The notes: generated from the letters alone by a model not told the origin. Counted from the stretch's first letter, positions 8,413-19,174 are shown. The stretch is 64,000 bases of DNA from Duganella sp. BuS-21 (GCA_041874725.1 CP097466.1:1364001-1428000), one strand, 5' to 3'. Made by a program: numbers and translations.

Positions 8413-11400
8413 TTATTGCGTCTGCAGCTCGACGTTGATCAGGTTGTCGTCGGGCTTGCGGTCGATCAGTTTGCTGTCGGGATCGATGCCTGCTTTCGCC
8501 GGGCGGCCGTTGATGATGACCGTGTAGCGGTTTTCCTTTTGCGCGATCAGCTTGCGCTCGCGGAATAGGCTGTTGCCTTCCTTGTCGTCGACGCCGATGT
8601 CGATCCAGTCTTTTAGCGGCGTATCTTTTTCCTCGCCTTGCTCGCCGGCCCGCACCTTGGCGGCGCTGACCGCGAAGCTGACCTCGTAGCGGCCGTCGTT
8701 GAGCTTGCGCGCCGTGGCCGAGATGGCGTGATTTTCGTAGAGCACGATGTGGTTGAACAGGTCGTCGATCAGGTAGGCCTGGTCCGCCGGCGTGACCTTG
8801 CGCAGCGCGTCCACCAGCACCGTCACGCTCGGGTACGGCCCCGGCTTGCGGCCGTACTGGTTCAGGATTTCCTTCAGCGCGCCGTTGACCTTGTCCTCGC
8901 CCAGCATGTCCTGCAACTGGTACATTGCCAGGCTGCCCTTGCGGTACTGGATGTAGTTCTGGTTTTCATTGTCCGCCAACGGCAGTTCCTTCTTGCGCTC
9001 CAGCGCGCGGCCCATCAGGTATTGGTCCAGGTCGTAGTGCAGGAAGCGCCGCATCTTGTTGGGGCCGAAGCTTTTCTTCATCACCATCAGCGCCGAGTAT
9101 TCGGCCAGCGTTTCGCTCAGCACCGTGCCGCCGCGCGTGTTGCCGCCCACCAGCTGGTGGCCCCACCACTGGTGCGCCACTTCGTGTGCGGTGATGTAGA
9201 ACGGGTAGTCGATGTCCTTCGGATTCTTGTCGTTGACCTTGGCGATGAAGCCCACCGATTCCGAATACGGAATGGTGTTCGGATACGATTGCGCGAACTG
9301 CGCATAGCGCGGGAATTCAACGATGCGCACCAGCTTGTGTTGATACGGCCCGAAGTTCTTGGTGTAGTAGTCCAGCGATTCCTTGATGCCCTTGTCCATG
9401 CGCTCCAGGTTGTACTCGTGGCCCGGATGGTAGTACAGCTCGATGCCGACGTCCTGCCACCAGTCGCGCTTGACCAGGTAGCGTGCCGACTGGAAGGCGT
9501 ACATGTTCAGCATCGGCTGGTCGACCTTGTAGTGGAAGTAGCGACGGCCCTTGCTGACCCAGTCCTTGACCAGCATGCCCGGCGCGATCGCGGTCTGGTC
9601 GGCGCTGGTGCCGACGGTGGCGTCGAAGGTGATCCAGTCGGCGTCGTTGCCGGTGATGTTGTTGGCCAGGCCGGCCGGATCGTCGCGCGGCAGCATGCGT
9701 TCGCGCGCCACCAGCTGGTGTTTCTTGCGGTCGCGCGCGTCGCTCAGTTCCCAGTCCTGCTGGTAGCCGATGTGCGGCATCACGCCGTTGTTGAAGAAGG
9801 TGCCGTTGCCGAGCACCGGCGTGTCGCGCCCCAGCCCCAGGATGCCTTGCGGCGTGTAGCTGATGTCGAATTCCAGCGCCAGCTGGGCGCCCGGCGCCAG
9901 CGGCTGCGCCAGCTTGTAGCTGTAGAAACCCAGGTCGCCATCCTGCACGCCGTTGCGCACCGCCTGGCTGAAGCGCACCGTGAATTGCGCCACGTTGTTG
10001 TCCTGCGAGACGATGATGTCGCTGACCGGCAGCGTGCTCTTGTTTTGCAGCAGGTAGCGGCCCTTGACCATCAGCGCGCGCTGGTCCGGCATGATCTCGA
10101 CGTTCAGCTTGACGTCGGTGATGCGCGGCTGCGGCAGCACGGCGTATTGCTTGTACTTGCGCTCGTAGTCGGCCTTTTCCGTTTCCTTGTGGTAGGCCGA
10201 CTTGAAGCAGTTCGCCACGTATTGGTTGTAGAACAGCACGCCGCCGGTGGCGGCGAAGATCAGCACGCCCACCGCGATGGTGCTCAGCACCGGCATGGTC
10301 AGCGCGTGGCGCGCCAATTGCAGGCGCTGGCGCCAGTCGTCGTTGGTGCCGCGCGCCCAGAACAGCAGCGACAGCACGATCAGCAGCAGCGCCGCGCCGC
10401 CCCAGTAGGCTTCGTACCAGCGCTCGCGCACCAGGAAGTGGCCGTAGCCGTTCATGGCCGAGTAGGTGATGGACGGCAGGTTGCCGTAGATGAGCATGGG
10501 GTTGTCGATGCCGACGCTCTCCGCCGTGATGCTGATGATGTAGTACACGATCATCGCGAAGTAGGCGAGGTAGCGCTGGTTGATCAGCACCTGCAGCGTG
10601 ATCGCCAGCACTGCCGTCAGCGCATAGCCTGGCATCTGCACCAGGAACAGATGGTGCAGGTAAAGCCCCGGTTCGAGCAGGAAGTAGCCCTGGAAGATCT
10701 GCACCGCCATGCCGGTCAGCATGATGACCACCATCAGCAGCACCTGCAGGCCGATCAGCGCGAACAGCTTGGCCAGCAGCGGCAGCCAGCTCGGCACCGG
10801 CAAGGCGTCGAGCATCTGGTTCATGCGCGCCTCGCGCTCACGCCAGATCAGCTCGCCGGCGTAGAAGGTGGTGATCACCATCATGAACAGCGCAAAGGTG
10901 CTGCTGACCACTTCCAGCACCTGGTAGGTGACCGGATAGGTGTTGGTGCCGTACAGCGAGCCGAGGTCGAGCGAGGCGGCGCCCATCATCAGTACGCCGG
11001 CCAGCACGATCACCAGGAAGTAGATGTTCTTGGTGGTCTCGCGCAGGTTCAGCCAGCTGGACTTGAACAGCAGCCAGCCCAGGCTGCGCGCCTGGAAGTC
11101 GGGCTTTTCCTGGGTGTTGGTCGAGGTGTGCGACAGGTGTTGCGGGATTTCGCCTTCACCGGTGCTGGTGCGCTTGCCGTGGCCGCTGTCGGCGGTGGCG
11201 ATGAAGTGGAAGCGCCAGTAGCCCACCATCAGGCTGGCCAGCGCGGCCGAGGCCCAGATCACGCGGTTCAACAGGTACACGCCTTCGGGCAGGAATATGC
11301 GGCTGTTGCGCTCGATGATGGGCCAGTATTCGGTCAGGCGGATCACGGCGGTGGTGCCGAACGGGTCGATCAAGGCGGCGAAGTTTTTATAGTCGAGGTC

Positions 11401-11997
11401 GCGCGCCAGGCCCGGCGCCACCATGTAGCCGATCAGCATGACCACGCTGGAGATGTAGACCGGCAGCATGCGCCGCGTCAGCGCGGCCAGGATGAAGAAT
11501 ACGGCGCCGAAGATGAAGATGTTGGGCAGGATGACGATCAGGTAGGGAATCAGGTAGGCCATCAGCCCCGCGTGCGCCAAGCGCTCGGGATCGATGCCGG
11601 GGATGAAGCTGCCCAGCCATGCGCCCAGCAGGATGCTGGTGAAGATCACCGCCAGCGTGATATAGGCGCCGAGGAAGCGGCCGAACATGTACTGGTGCTT
11701 CCTGATCGGCGCGCTGAAGAAGAAGTGCTGCATGTCGTACTCGAAGTCCTGCTGCACCGAGCGCCCCATCATGGCGGCGATGACGATCACGCCGATCGAG
11801 CCGAGGAAGCTGGTGGTGAACATGAGCGAGCGCGGCGAGTCGATCAATTGGCTGCCGAAGGTGACCGAGGCGCCTTTGAAGAAGCCGCCGGCGGCGGCCA
11901 TCCACAGCATGGTCAGGGCCAGGAAGCCGAAGAAGTACACCCAGGTCGACAGCAGCTTAAGGCGCTGGCGCGCTTCAAAGAGGGCGATGGCTAACAT
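8413..11997 (-). CDS. ABC-2 permease fused to an M1-family zinc peptidase
   Basis: A 1194-aa protein. The N-terminal ~600 residues hold two ABC-2-type permease halves with about a dozen membrane helices. The first starts [16 protein letters not shown]; the second starts near [16 protein letters not shown] and includes the [16 protein letters not shown] loop. A final helix near residue 585 is followed by a ~580-residue extracytoplasmic domain of the M1 aminopeptidase fold. It has [10 protein letters not shown] at 938-947 and a downstream Glu in [11 protein letters not shown], about 19 residues after the second His, consistent with an HExxH...E zinc site. The ATPase gene lies 9 bases upstream. 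It probably couples or co-localises transport or membrane extrusion with peptide hydrolysis outside the membrane; the substrate is unknown. Confidence 0.93.
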   Translation of the reverse strand: MLAIALFEARQRLKLLSTWVYFFGFLALTMLWMAAAGGFFKGASVTFGSQLIDSPRSLMFTTSFLGSIGVIVIAAMMGRSVQQDFEYDMQHFFFSAPIRKHQYMFGRFLGAYITLAVIFTSILLGAWLGSFIPGIDPERLAHAGLMAYLIPYLIVILPNIFIFGAVFFILAALTRRMLPVYISSVVMLIGYMVAPGLARDLDYKNFAALIDPFGTTAVIRLTEYWPIIERNSRIFLPEGVYLLNRVIWASAALASLMVGYWRFHFIATADSGHGKRTSTGEGEIPQHLSHTSTNTQEKPDFQARSLGWLLFKSSWLNLRETTKNIYFLVIVLAGVLMMGAASLDLGSLYGTNTYPVTYQVLEVVSSTFALFMMVITTFYAGELIWREREARMNQMLDALPVPSWLPLLAKLFALIGLQVLLMVVIMLTGMAVQIFQGYFLLEPGLYLHHLFLVQMPGYALTAVLAITLQVLINQRYLAYFAMIVYYIISITAESVGIDNPMLIYGNLPSITYSAMNGYGHFLVRERWYEAYWGGAALLLIVLSLLFWARGTNDDWRQRLQLARHALTMPVLSTIAVGVLIFAATGGVLFYNQYVANCFKSAYHKETEKADYERKYKQYAVLPQPRITDVKLNVEIMPDQRALMVKGRYLLQNKSTLPVSDIIVSQDNNVAQFTVRFSQAVRNGVQDGDLGFYSYKLAQPLAPGAQLALEFDISYTPQGILGLGRDTPVLGNGTFFNNGVMPHIGYQQDWELSDARDRKKHQLVARERMLPRDDPAGLANNITGNDADWITFDATVGTSADQTAIAPGMLVKDWVSKGRRYFHYKVDQPMLNMYAFQSARYLVKRDWWQDVGIELYYHPGHEYNLERMDKGIKESLDYYTKNFGPYQHKLVRIVEFPRYAQFAQSYPNTIPYSESVGFIAKVNDKNPKDIDYPFYITAHEVAHQWWGHQLVGGNTRGGTVLSETLAEYSALMVMKKSFGPNKMRRFLHYDLDQYLMGRALERKKELPLADNENQNYIQYRKGSLAMYQLQDMLGEDKVNGALKEILNQYGRKPGPYPSVTVLVDALRKVTPADQAYLIDDLFNHIVLYENHAISATARKLNDGRYEVSFAVSAAKVRAGEQGEEKDTPLKDWIDIGVDDKEGNSLFRERKLIAQKENRYTVIINGRPAKAGIDPDSKLIDRKPDDNLINVELQTQ

Positions 11998-12006
11998 GAT
12001 GCGCCC

Positions 12007-12900
12007 TTAATCGCAGGTGTTCGCGGCGCGATGGCGGCCGGCGATGGTGGCGAAATAGACGTCCTCGAGATCGCCGATGGCTTCCTCGAAGCCGTCGCCG
12101 GGATCGGTGTCGCTGTAGACGTGGATCAGGGTGCGGCCCGACAGCAGGCGCGACGAGATCACCGGATGGCGCAGCTGGAACGATGGCAGGTCGCGCTTGT
12201 CGATGAAACGGGCCCAGATCTTGTCGCTCACTTCGTGGATCAGTTCCTGGGTCGGCCCGCACAGCAGCAAATGGCCCTTGTTGATGATGGCCATGTTGGC
12301 GCACAGGTCGGCCACGTCGGCGACGATGTGGGTCGACAGGATCACGGTCTTGTCCTCGCCGATGTCGGACAGCAGGTTGTGGAAGCGCACGCGCTCCTGC
12401 GGGTCGAGGCCGGCGGTGGGTTCGTCGACGATGATTAGCTTGGGATCGCCGAGCAGCGCCTGGGCGATGCCGAAGCGCTGGCGCATGCCGCCCGAGAAGC
12501 CGCCCAGGCGCTGGTGGCGCACCTCGAACAAATTGGTTTGCTGCAACAGGCCGTCGACCACCTCGCGGCGGCGGTGGCGGCTGCTCAGACCCTTCAGCAC
12601 GGCAAAGTGGTCGAGCAGTTCGTAAGCGGTCACCTTCGGGTAGACGCCGAAATCCTGCGGCAGGTAGCCGAGCAGGCGGCGCAGTTCATCCTTTTCGTCC
12701 AGCACGTCGAGGTCGCCGAAGAAGACCGCGCCGGAATCGCATTCCTGCAAGGTGGCGAGGGTGCGCATCAGCGTCGATTTGCCGGCGCCGTTGGGGCCGA
12801 GCAAGCCGAACATCCCGGTGGGGATGGTGAGCGAAATATTGTCCAGCGCCACGACACCGTTGCCGTAAGTCTTGGACAAGTTGCTGATGCTTAATTCCAT
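12007..12900 (-). CDS. ABC transporter ATP-binding protein, partner of the M1-fusion permease
   Basis: A 297-aa ATPase. Walker A is GPNGAGKS, the signature is FSGGMRQRFG, and Walker B/D-loop is LIIVDEPTAGLDP, followed by the switch His in LSTHIV. The start was set at ATG 12900 because an AGGAG lies 5 bases upstream and the protein then opens MELSISNLSKTYGNG; the frame extends 10 codons further upstream without support. The permease/peptidase follows after 9 bases, so the two form one operon and one exporter-type complex at the inner membrane. Confidence 0.95.
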   Translation of the reverse strand: MELSISNLSKTYGNGVVALDNISLTIPTGMFGLLGPNGAGKSTLMRTLATLQECDSGAVFFGDLDVLDEKDELRRLLGYLPQDFGVYPKVTAYELLDHFAVLKGLSSRHRRREVVDGLLQQTNLFEVRHQRLGGFSGGMRQRFGIAQALLGDPKLIIVDEPTAGLDPQERVRFHNLLSDIGEDKTVILSTHIVADVADLCANMAIINKGHLLLCGPTQELIHEVSDKIWARFIDKRDLPSFQLRHPVISSRLLSGRTLIHVYSDTDPGDGFEEAIGDLEDVYFATIAGRHRAANTCD

Positions 12901-12957
12901 GCTAACTCCTGATTCTGTACGACCATACACTTTTCACATGATGGCATTGTATTGAAT

Positions 12958-12971
12958 TTGATCCATATCAG
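12958..12971. promoter_or_regulatory. Candidate FNR/ANR-type box
   Basis: TTGATCCATATCAG matches the FNR/ANR consensus TTGAT-N4-ATCAA at 9 of 10 defined positions. It lies 57 bases upstream of the ATPase start in the 167-base gap before that operon. Its spacing to a promoter was not established. No other feature is evident in the gap. Confidence 0.35.
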
Positions 12972-13067
12972 GGGCGCCATTGCGATGGGACGCACAATGA
13001 CGCGCCAGAGTGCGGAATTGGCGGAACAGGCCGGCGGCACTCGGCCGTGGTTGAATAGACAACTTAA

Positions 13068-14264
13068 TCAATTCCTGAACAACACCTGCTCGCGCTTGAA
13101 CCACCAGCGGCACACCAGCAACAGCAGCCCGGCGGTCAGGGTGGTCGACAGTAAGATCACTGAAAACATGCGGTAGTCCATCGTGCCTTTGACCAGTTCC
13201 TTCATCGCCAACGAGACGTTGGTGAGCGGCACCATGGCCCATTTCCAGTTCAGCTCCACGCCCGGCAGCAGCGCGGCCAGGGTCGGCAGGATGGTGACGA
13301 TCATCAGCGGCGAGATCAGGCCGGCCGCTTCCTTGTAGCTTTTGGCGTAGACCGAGATCGACAACAGGATGGCGGCGAAGATGGCGGCCGTCGGCACCAG
13401 CATCAGCGCCACCATGGCCAGGTCCAGCAGGCCGATGGCGCGCACCATCTGCACCATGTCGCCGCCGATGGCGGGGCCGAAGCAATGCAACAGCACGGCG
13501 ACGCTGACGATCATCAGCAGGGCCGAGGTCAGGCCGACGGTAAACAGCATCAGAAACTTGGCCAGCACGATGGCAGTGCGCGACACCGGCGCCAGCAACA
13601 GGGTTTCCAGCGTGCCGCGCTCCTTTTCGCCGGCGCCGGTATCGATCGCCGGGTACATGGCCGCCATCAGGCACACCATCAGCAGGATGTAGGGCAGCAT
13701 GCCGCCGATCACGGCGCCCATCTGCTCGCGCTTGTCGGCGGTGGAGTGGTCTTCCAGCGCGATCGGATCAAGCGCGAACGCCAGCTGCTGCTTGCTCAGC
13801 TTCAGGGCCGACAGCGCATGTTCACGGCGCTCGCTGTTTTCGCTGCCGATCACCGACATCACGCGCTTGCGGGTCAGGTCGATGGCGGCGGCGCTGTTGT
13901 AGTGCAGCTGGACCACGCCTTGCCGCTGTGCTCCAAGCTGGTCGTTCAGGCCGGCCGGAATCACCAGCGCGAACTTGATGCGGTCGGCGGCGATGGCGCT
14001 GCGGATGTCATCGGGGCTGGCCAGCGCGATGGCCTTGAAGCCTTTTTCCCTGGCGAAGCGTGCGGCCAGCTGCGGCGCATGTTGCTGGCCGAAAATCGCG
14101 TAGGCCATGTCGGCCGTGCTGGCCTGCTTGAACATGGAAGAGGAAAGAAAACCGAAGCCGGCGAAAATCAGCGGCATGGCAAACACGGGAATGAACACGG
14201 TGAAGAAAAAGGTGCGGCGGTCGCGCGCCAGTTCCAGCAATTCCTTGAAATAGATAGTCCACAT
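13068..14264 (-). CDS. ABC-2 transporter permease, NatB type
   Basis: A 398-aa membrane protein. One N-terminal helix (FFFTVFIPVFAMPLIFAGFG) is followed by a ~130-residue extracytoplasmic domain, then five or six helices in the C-terminal half starting near GGMLPYILLMVCLMAAM. The KERGTLETLLLAPVSR motif after the second helix is typical of ABC-2 permeases of the NatB/CcmB-like class. Its ATPase is the gene directly upstream (3 bases apart). NatAB systems were first described as Na+ exporters, but many members have other or unknown substrates, so no substrate is assigned. Confidence 0.92.
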   Translation of the reverse strand: MWTIYFKELLELARDRRTFFFTVFIPVFAMPLIFAGFGFLSSSMFKQASTADMAYAIFGQQHAPQLAARFAREKGFKAIALASPDDIRSAIAADRIKFALVIPAGLNDQLGAQRQGVVQLHYNSAAAIDLTRKRVMSVIGSENSERREHALSALKLSKQQLAFALDPIALEDHSTADKREQMGAVIGGMLPYILLMVCLMAAMYPAIDTGAGEKERGTLETLLLAPVSRTAIVLAKFLMLFTVGLTSALLMIVSVAVLLHCFGPAIGGDMVQMVRAIGLLDLAMVALMLVPTAAIFAAILLSISVYAKSYKEAAGLISPLMIVTILPTLAALLPGVELNWKWAMVPLTNVSLAMKELVKGTMDYRMFSVILLSTTLTAGLLLLVCRWWFKREQVLFRN

Positions 14265-14267
14265 GGC

Positions 14268-15038
<771 letters not shown>

Positions 15039-15161
15039 TGTGATTGCCTTAAATTTAAATGTTTCAAGAGTAGCATGTGAAAATTCTGGCACGCAAGCTA
15101 CTAGATGGTGAAGCTCTGGTGATAATCTTGCTATAGTCGCACAAGGGAGGCTGGCGAAAAG

Positions 15162-15596
15162 ATGAATCCGCAACTCAAGGAAAAAATACTGTCCGTGATG
15201 CAGAGCGGCACCGACCGCGACGAGGCCACCGGCTTCTTCCGCGTGGCGCTGGGCCTGTATTACCTGTCGGGCCTGATGACCAAGGACACCCTCGATTTCA
15301 CGCAGCTGGACCGCGAATTCAACCGCTTCATCTACCACTCGATCGGCAAGGGCCACAGCATCACCAGCATCCTGCAGTACATGAGCGGCGAGAAGGTGGT
15401 GAAGGTGGTGGAGTCGAAGCGCTTCCTGAAAGCCTTCGGCGCATGCTGCACCGAGGTGCCGCTGGAAAACATCCCCTTCCTGCTGGGCCTGAACCTGGGG
15501 GTGGCGAAAGATATTTCCAAGATCGACGTGCGCGGCCCGGTGGCCGACTACATCGAGCGCCAGCGCCAGTTGCGCGAAGCGGCCGACGCCCCTTGA
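15162..15596 (+). CDS. Conserved-looking hypothetical protein, 144 aa
   Basis: I do not recognise this family. The protein starts MNPQLKEKILSVMQSGTD behind a clear AAGGGAGG ribosome binding site 11 bases upstream, has no signal peptide or membrane helix, and is predicted mostly helical, with a short apolar segment VPLENIPFLLGLNLGVAK near residue 110. It has two adjacent cysteines (GACCTEV). Codon use is like the neighbours. It is divergent from the natAB-like operon, and coq7 follows 50 bases later, so cotranscription with coq7 is possible. Function unknown. Confidence 0.8.
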   Translation: MNPQLKEKILSVMQSGTDRDEATGFFRVALGLYYLSGLMTKDTLDFTQLDREFNRFIYHSIGKGHSITSILQYMSGEKVVKVVESKRFLKAFGACCTEVPLENIPFLLGLNLGVAKDISKIDVRGPVADYIERQRQLREAADAP

Positions 15597-15646
15597 TCGG
15601 TGGTCCCTTATAATGGGACTTTCCATCTGAAGACACGGGTTTGCTC

Positions 15647-16291
15647 ATGGCCGCACATCATCACCACAATCCCCTGGACCGCTTCATTGCCGGTGCCGAC
15701 AAGGCGCTGCGCGTGGTCACCGGCGTCGCCTCGGCCTCGCGACCGAGCCCGGCGGTTCATGCGCCGGATGCCGAGATGAGTGAAGAGGAGTGCCGCCATG
15801 CGGCCGGACTGATGCGCGTGAACCACGTCGGCGAAGTGTGCGCGCAAGCGCTGTACAACGCCCAGGCGCGCTTTGCCCGCACCGATGCGATCCGCGCGCA
15901 GTTCGAGCATTCGAGCCGGGAAGAGGAAGATCACCTGGCGTGGACCGCGCAGCGCCTGGGCGAGCTGAACTCGCATATCAGCGTGCTCAATCCCTTGTTC
16001 TATGCGGGTGCGTATGCCTTGGGCACGGTGGCCGCCGTGCTGGGTGACGCGCGCAGCCTGGGCTTCGTGGTGGAAACGGAGCGCCAGGTGGAAGCCCACC
16101 TGGAAAGCCATCTGGACCGTCTGCCGCCGCAGGACGCGAAATCGCGCGCCATCGTCGATCAGATGCGCATCGACGAGATCGAACACGGCGCCGCCGCCGC
16201 CAAGCTGGGCGCGGTGCAAGTGCCGGCGCCGATGCGGCAGGTCATGTCCGCCATGGGCAAGGTTATGACCAGCACTGCCTACTACATCTGA
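15647..16291 (+). CDS. coq7: 2-polyprenyl-3-methyl-6-methoxy-1,4-benzoquinone monooxygenase (Coq7)
   Basis: A 214-aa di-iron hydroxylase of ubiquinone biosynthesis, which hydroxylates demethoxyubiquinone. Iron ligands are visible in the paired helices: [22 protein letters not shown], the Glu of [11 protein letters not shown] and the closing RIDEIEHG. The start was set at ATG 15647 ([13 protein letters not shown]), not the in-frame TTG two codons earlier. The protein replaces UbiF in this lineage, as is usual for many betaproteobacteria. A TATAAT lies at 15609-15614 inside a 5-bp inverted repeat (GTCCC/GGGAC), a possible promoter element. Confidence 0.96.
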   Translation: MAAHHHHNPLDRFIAGADKALRVVTGVASASRPSPAVHAPDAEMSEEECRHAAGLMRVNHVGEVCAQALYNAQARFARTDAIRAQFEHSSREEEDHLAWTAQRLGELNSHISVLNPLFYAGAYALGTVAAVLGDARSLGFVVETERQVEAHLESHLDRLPPQDAKSRAIVDQMRIDEIEHGAAAAKLGAVQVPAPMRQVMSAMGKVMTSTAYYI

Positions 16292-16379
16292 TTCGTGATT
16301 CGGTGATTCGTGATTCGGGGTCAGTTCCGACATTCGGACACTGATTCGTGATTCGGGGTCAGTTCCGACATTCGGACAC
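16289..16379. repeat. Exact 38-bp tandem duplication (plus a 15-bp partial copy)
   Basis: The units at 16304-16341 and 16342-16379 are identical 38-mers beginning TGATTCGTGATTCGGGGTCA and ending TTCGGACAC. A 15-base partial unit precedes them at 16289-16303 and supplies the coq7 stop codon. The second unit is also the left arm of the long hairpin at 16352-16441. It looks like duplication of one arm of a palindromic repeat, probably by slippage or repeat-mediated recombination. Confidence 0.9.
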
Positions 16380-16441
16380 GAGCCCAGCCGTAGCGGCGGC
16401 TAGGGCTGGGCTCGTGTCCGAATGTCGGAACTGACCCCGAA
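16352..16441. repeat. Perfect 38-bp inverted repeat with 14-base loop
   Basis: The left arm 16352-16389 and right arm 16404-16441 are exact reverse complements. Inside the loop, TAGC and GCTA can extend the stem. The arm contains GGGGTCAG and CATTCGGACACG, shared with the element at 33417-33599, so it is one member of a dispersed family. It lies between convergent coq7 and the OsmC gene, whose stop codon is 5 bases away, and may act as a terminator for both. Confidence 0.9.
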
Positions 16442-16446
16442 TTTTA

Positions 16447-16872
16447 TCAGGCGACTTCGACGATTTCGAAGGAGTGAGTGATTTCAGCGGTCTTGCCCAG
16501 CATGATGGAGGCCGAGCAGTATTTGTCGTGCGACAGGGTGATCGCGCGCTCCACCGCTTCCGGCTTCAGGCCCTTGCCGGTGACGACGAAGTGGAAGTTG
16601 ATCTTGGTGAAGACTTTCGGCTCGGTCTCGGCGCGCTCGGCCTTGAGCGTGCATTCGCAGCCGCGTATGTCGGCCCGGCCTTTTTTCAGGATCAGGACCA
16701 CGTCATAGGCGGTGCAGCCGCCGGTGCCGAGCAGGACCATTTCCATCGGCCGCGCCGCCAGGTTGTGGCCGCCGCCTTCGGGGGCGCCGTCCATGTTGAC
16801 CAGATGGCCGGAGCCGGTCTGGGCCAGGAAACTCATGCCCGACGGGCCGTTCCAGCTCACTTTGCATTCCAT
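16447..16872 (-). CDS. OsmC family protein (YhfA-like)
   Basis: A 141-aa small peroxidase-fold protein. The two family cysteines are present in LGTGGCTAYDVV and DKYCSASIMLG, as in OsmC/Ohr proteins that reduce organic peroxides with a Cys pair. The sequence order and length resemble the YhfA subgroup more than Ohr. The start was set at ATG 16872 (MECKVSWNGPSGM) because GGAGA lies 7 bases upstream; the frame runs 25 codons further without support. It is a single-gene unit convergent with coq7. Confidence 0.88.
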   Translation of the reverse strand: MECKVSWNGPSGMSFLAQTGSGHLVNMDGAPEGGGHNLAARPMEMVLLGTGGCTAYDVVLILKKGRADIRGCECTLKAERAETEPKVFTKINFHFVVTGKGLKPEAVERAITLSHDKYCSASIMLGKTAEITHSFEIVEVA

Positions 16873-16959
16873 TGCGCATTCTCCGTGTAAAAAACTTTGT
16901 CCATATTGTAATGGAGCGCGCAAACCCTGTGTTTTCGCGGTCTGCAAGCCAAACCGCGC

Positions 16960-16989
16960 TTGACGCCAGCAGCCTTGACCGCTTATACT
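16960..16989 (+). promoter_or_regulatory. Candidate sigma-70 promoter for rplM-rpsI
   Basis: TTGACG (16960-16965) and TATACT (16984-16989) are 18 bases apart, about 110 bases before the rplM start. The long leader that follows contains a small TCCGC/GCGGA hairpin near 17034-17052. Autogenous control through this leader is possible but not shown by the sequence. Confidence 0.55.
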
Positions 16990-17096
16990 TGTCGGCTTTC
17001 CATTCGCTCAGGAAAGTAAATAAAAAGGCCGAGTCCGCTGAAACAATGGCGGAACCACCATATGAGCGGTAATTTCTACATACAGAAAGTCATCAC

Positions 17097-17525
17097 ATGA
17101 AAACTTTTTCCGCTAAAGGACATGAAGTCCAGCGCGACTGGTTCGTGATTGACGCGACGGACAAAGTCCTCGGACGTGTTGCCAGCGAAGTGGCACTCCG
17201 ACTGCGCGGCAAGCACAAACCTGAGTTCACCCCTCACGTCGATACCGGCGATTTCATCGTCATCATCAACGCAGGCAAACTGCGCGTGACCGGCACCAAA
17301 GCAACCGAGAAGACCTACTACCGTCACTCGGGCTACCCAGGTGGCATCTACGAGACCAACTTCCTGAAAATGCAACAGCGTTTCCCAGGTCGCGCTCTGG
17401 AAAAAGCCGTCAAGGGCATGCTGCCAAAAGGCCCACTGGGCTACGCAATGATCAAGAAGCTGAAAGTGTACGCCGAAGGTTCGCACCCGCACGCTGCCCA
17501 GCAACCTAAAGCACTCGAAATCTAA
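17097..17525 (+). CDS. rplM: 50S ribosomal protein L13
   Basis: A 142-aa ribosomal protein of full length, starting [19 protein letters not shown], with the family motifs [26 protein letters not shown] and [12 protein letters not shown]. It is an early-assembly protein of the large subunit. It forms the usual two-gene operon with rpsI, which starts 9 bases after its stop. Confidence 0.99.
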   Translation: MKTFSAKGHEVQRDWFVIDATDKVLGRVASEVALRLRGKHKPEFTPHVDTGDFIVIINAGKLRVTGTKATEKTYYRHSGYPGGIYETNFLKMQQRFPGRALEKAVKGMLPKGPLGYAMIKKLKVYAEGSHPHAAQQPKALEI

Positions 17526-17534
17526 GGAACTGAC

Positions 17535-17927
17535 ATGATCGGTAACTACAATTACGGCACCGGCCGTCGCAAGAGTGCAGTAGCTCGTGTGTTCATCAAA
17601 GCTGGCACCGGCCAGATTATCGTCAACGGCAAGCCAGCGTCGGAATACTTCTCGCGCGAAACCGGCCTGATGGTGATTCGTCAACCTCTGGAACTGACCG
17701 GCAACGTTGAACGTTTTGACATCAAAGTCAACGTCCACGGCGGCGGCGAGTCCGGCCAGGCAGGTGCAGTTCGTCACGGCATCACCCGCGCTCTGATCGA
17801 TTACGATTCGGGCCTGAAAGGTGATCTGGCACGCGCTGGCTTCGTCACCCGCGATGCACGTGAAGTTGAACGTAAAAAAGTTGGTCTGCGCAAAGCACGT
17901 CGCGCAAAACAATTCTCGAAGCGTTAA
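17535..17927 (+). CDS. rpsI: 30S ribosomal protein S9
   Basis: A 130-aa ribosomal protein with [13 protein letters not shown] near the N-terminus, [16 protein letters not shown] in the middle and the basic C-terminal tail ending QFSKR, which reaches the P-site tRNA. AAGGA lies 8 bases before the start. It is the last gene of the rplM operon; an intrinsic terminator follows. Confidence 0.99.
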   Translation: MIGNYNYGTGRRKSAVARVFIKAGTGQIIVNGKPASEYFSRETGLMVIRQPLELTGNVERFDIKVNVHGGGESGQAGAVRHGITRALIDYDSGLKGDLARAGFVTRDAREVERKKVGLRKARRAKQFSKR

Positions 17928-17965
17928 TTTTTACGCTCTGGTGCGCTGCTTGCAGCGCACTGCAG

Positions 17966-18001
17966 AAAAAGCCGCCGGCCTTGTGTCGGGCGGCTTTTTT
18001 A
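17966..18001 (+). terminator. Rho-independent terminator after rpsI
   Basis: Arms AAAAAGCCGCC and GGCGGCTTTTTT form a GC-rich stem followed by six or more T. A second, very tight inverted repeat (GTGCGCTGC / GCAGCGCAC, 2-base loop) lies just upstream at 17941-17960 and may add to termination or mRNA 3' protection. Confidence 0.85.
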
Positions 18002-18089
18002 CTATTGGGCTGCCGCGCTGTCAGCGGTCATACGCCGGTAGCCGTTGCCTGATAAAATGGCACCTCACTTTAATTTTCAAGGAAGAACA

Positions 18090-19127
18090 ATGATCAAAGT
18101 TGGCATCGTCGGCGGCACCGGATACACCGGGGTAGAACTGCTGCGTTTGTTGGCAGTCCACCCGGATGTGGAACTGACGGCAATCACCTCGCGCAAAGAG
18201 GACGGCTTGCCAGTCGCTGATATGTTCCCTTCCCTGCGCGGCCGCGTGAACATCGCTTTCTCGTCGCCGGACAAGGCCGACTTGAGCAAGTGCGACGTGG
18301 TGTTTTTCGCCACCCCGCACGGTGTCGCCATGGCCCAGGCACCCGCGCTGCTGAAAGCCGGCGTCAAGGTCATCGACCTGGCGGCCGACTTCCGCATCAA
18401 GGACAAGGCCGTCTTTGAAAAATGGTACAAGATCGACCACACTTGCCCGGACCTGCTGGAAGAAGCAGCCTACGGCCTGGCCGAACTGAACCGCGACAGC
18501 ATCAAAAACGCCCGCCTGGTGGCCAATCCGGGTTGCTACCCGACCACCATGCAGCTGGGCTACTACCCGCTGCTGAAGAATGGCCTGGTCGACGCCGGCT
18601 CGCTGATCGCCGACTGCAAGTCGGGCGTGTCGGGCGCCGGCCGCAAGGCGGAGATCGGCACCTTGTTCTCGGAATCGTCGGACAATTTCAAGGCCTATGG
18701 CGTGGCCGGTCACCGTCACACGCCGGAAACCTCGGCCCAGCTGCAGAAGTTCACCGCCGACAAGGTCGGCCTGATCTTCACGCCGCACCTGGTGCCGATG
18801 ATTCGCGGCATGCACTCCACGCTGTACGCGCGCCTGACCAAGGAGATCAGCAACGAAGACTTGCAGAAACTGTTTGAGGACCAATATCAGAACAGCGCCT
18901 TCGTCGACGTGATGCCGTTCGGCGCCCATCCTGAAACCCGTTCGACCCGTGGTTCGAACATGCTGCGCCTGGCGCTGCACCGTCCGGACAACGGCAACAC
19001 CGTGATCGTGCTGGTGGTGCAGGACAACCTGGTCAAGGGCGCATCCGGCCAGGCCGTGCAGTGTATGAACCTGATGTTTGGCCTGGAAGAGACGACCGGC
19101 TTGACCCAAATCGCCTTGTTGCCGTAA
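18090..19127 (+). CDS. argC: N-acetyl-gamma-glutamyl-phosphate reductase
   Basis: A 345-aa enzyme of arginine biosynthesis that reduces N-acetylglutamyl phosphate to the semialdehyde with NADPH. It has [17 protein letters not shown] (nucleotide binding), the active-site Cys in NPGCYPTT, and GAGRKAE and HRHTPE motifs. The start was set at ATG 18090 (MIKVGIVGG) after AAGGAAG; an in-frame upstream ATG at 18045 would add 15 unusual residues. It is a separate unit, with a terminator between it and rpsI and 85 bases before erpA. Confidence 0.97.
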   Translation: MIKVGIVGGTGYTGVELLRLLAVHPDVELTAITSRKEDGLPVADMFPSLRGRVNIAFSSPDKADLSKCDVVFFATPHGVAMAQAPALLKAGVKVIDLAADFRIKDKAVFEKWYKIDHTCPDLLEEAAYGLAELNRDSIKNARLVANPGCYPTTMQLGYYPLLKNGLVDAGSLIADCKSGVSGAGRKAEIGTLFSESSDNFKAYGVAGHRHTPETSAQLQKFTADKVGLIFTPHLVPMIRGMHSTLYARLTKEISNEDLQKLFEDQYQNSAFVDVMPFGAHPETRSTRGSNMLRLALHRPDNGNTVIVLVVQDNLVKGASGQAVQCMNLMFGLEETTGLTQIALLP

Positions 19128-19174
19128 AACCCGCTGTTTTTGCGTGGCCCGGAGCATAAATCACACCATGGGTC

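Noticed and set aside
8638..11994. 1118-codon open frame antisense to the ABC-M1 gene
   Set aside because: Composition is His/Gln/Val/Arg-rich without domains; the opposite strand has a full permease and peptidase.
15039..15626. 196-codon upstream extension of the NatA-type ATPase
   Set aside because: Antisense to the 144-aa gene and unlike ABC ATPases; ATG 15038 has a ribosome binding site.
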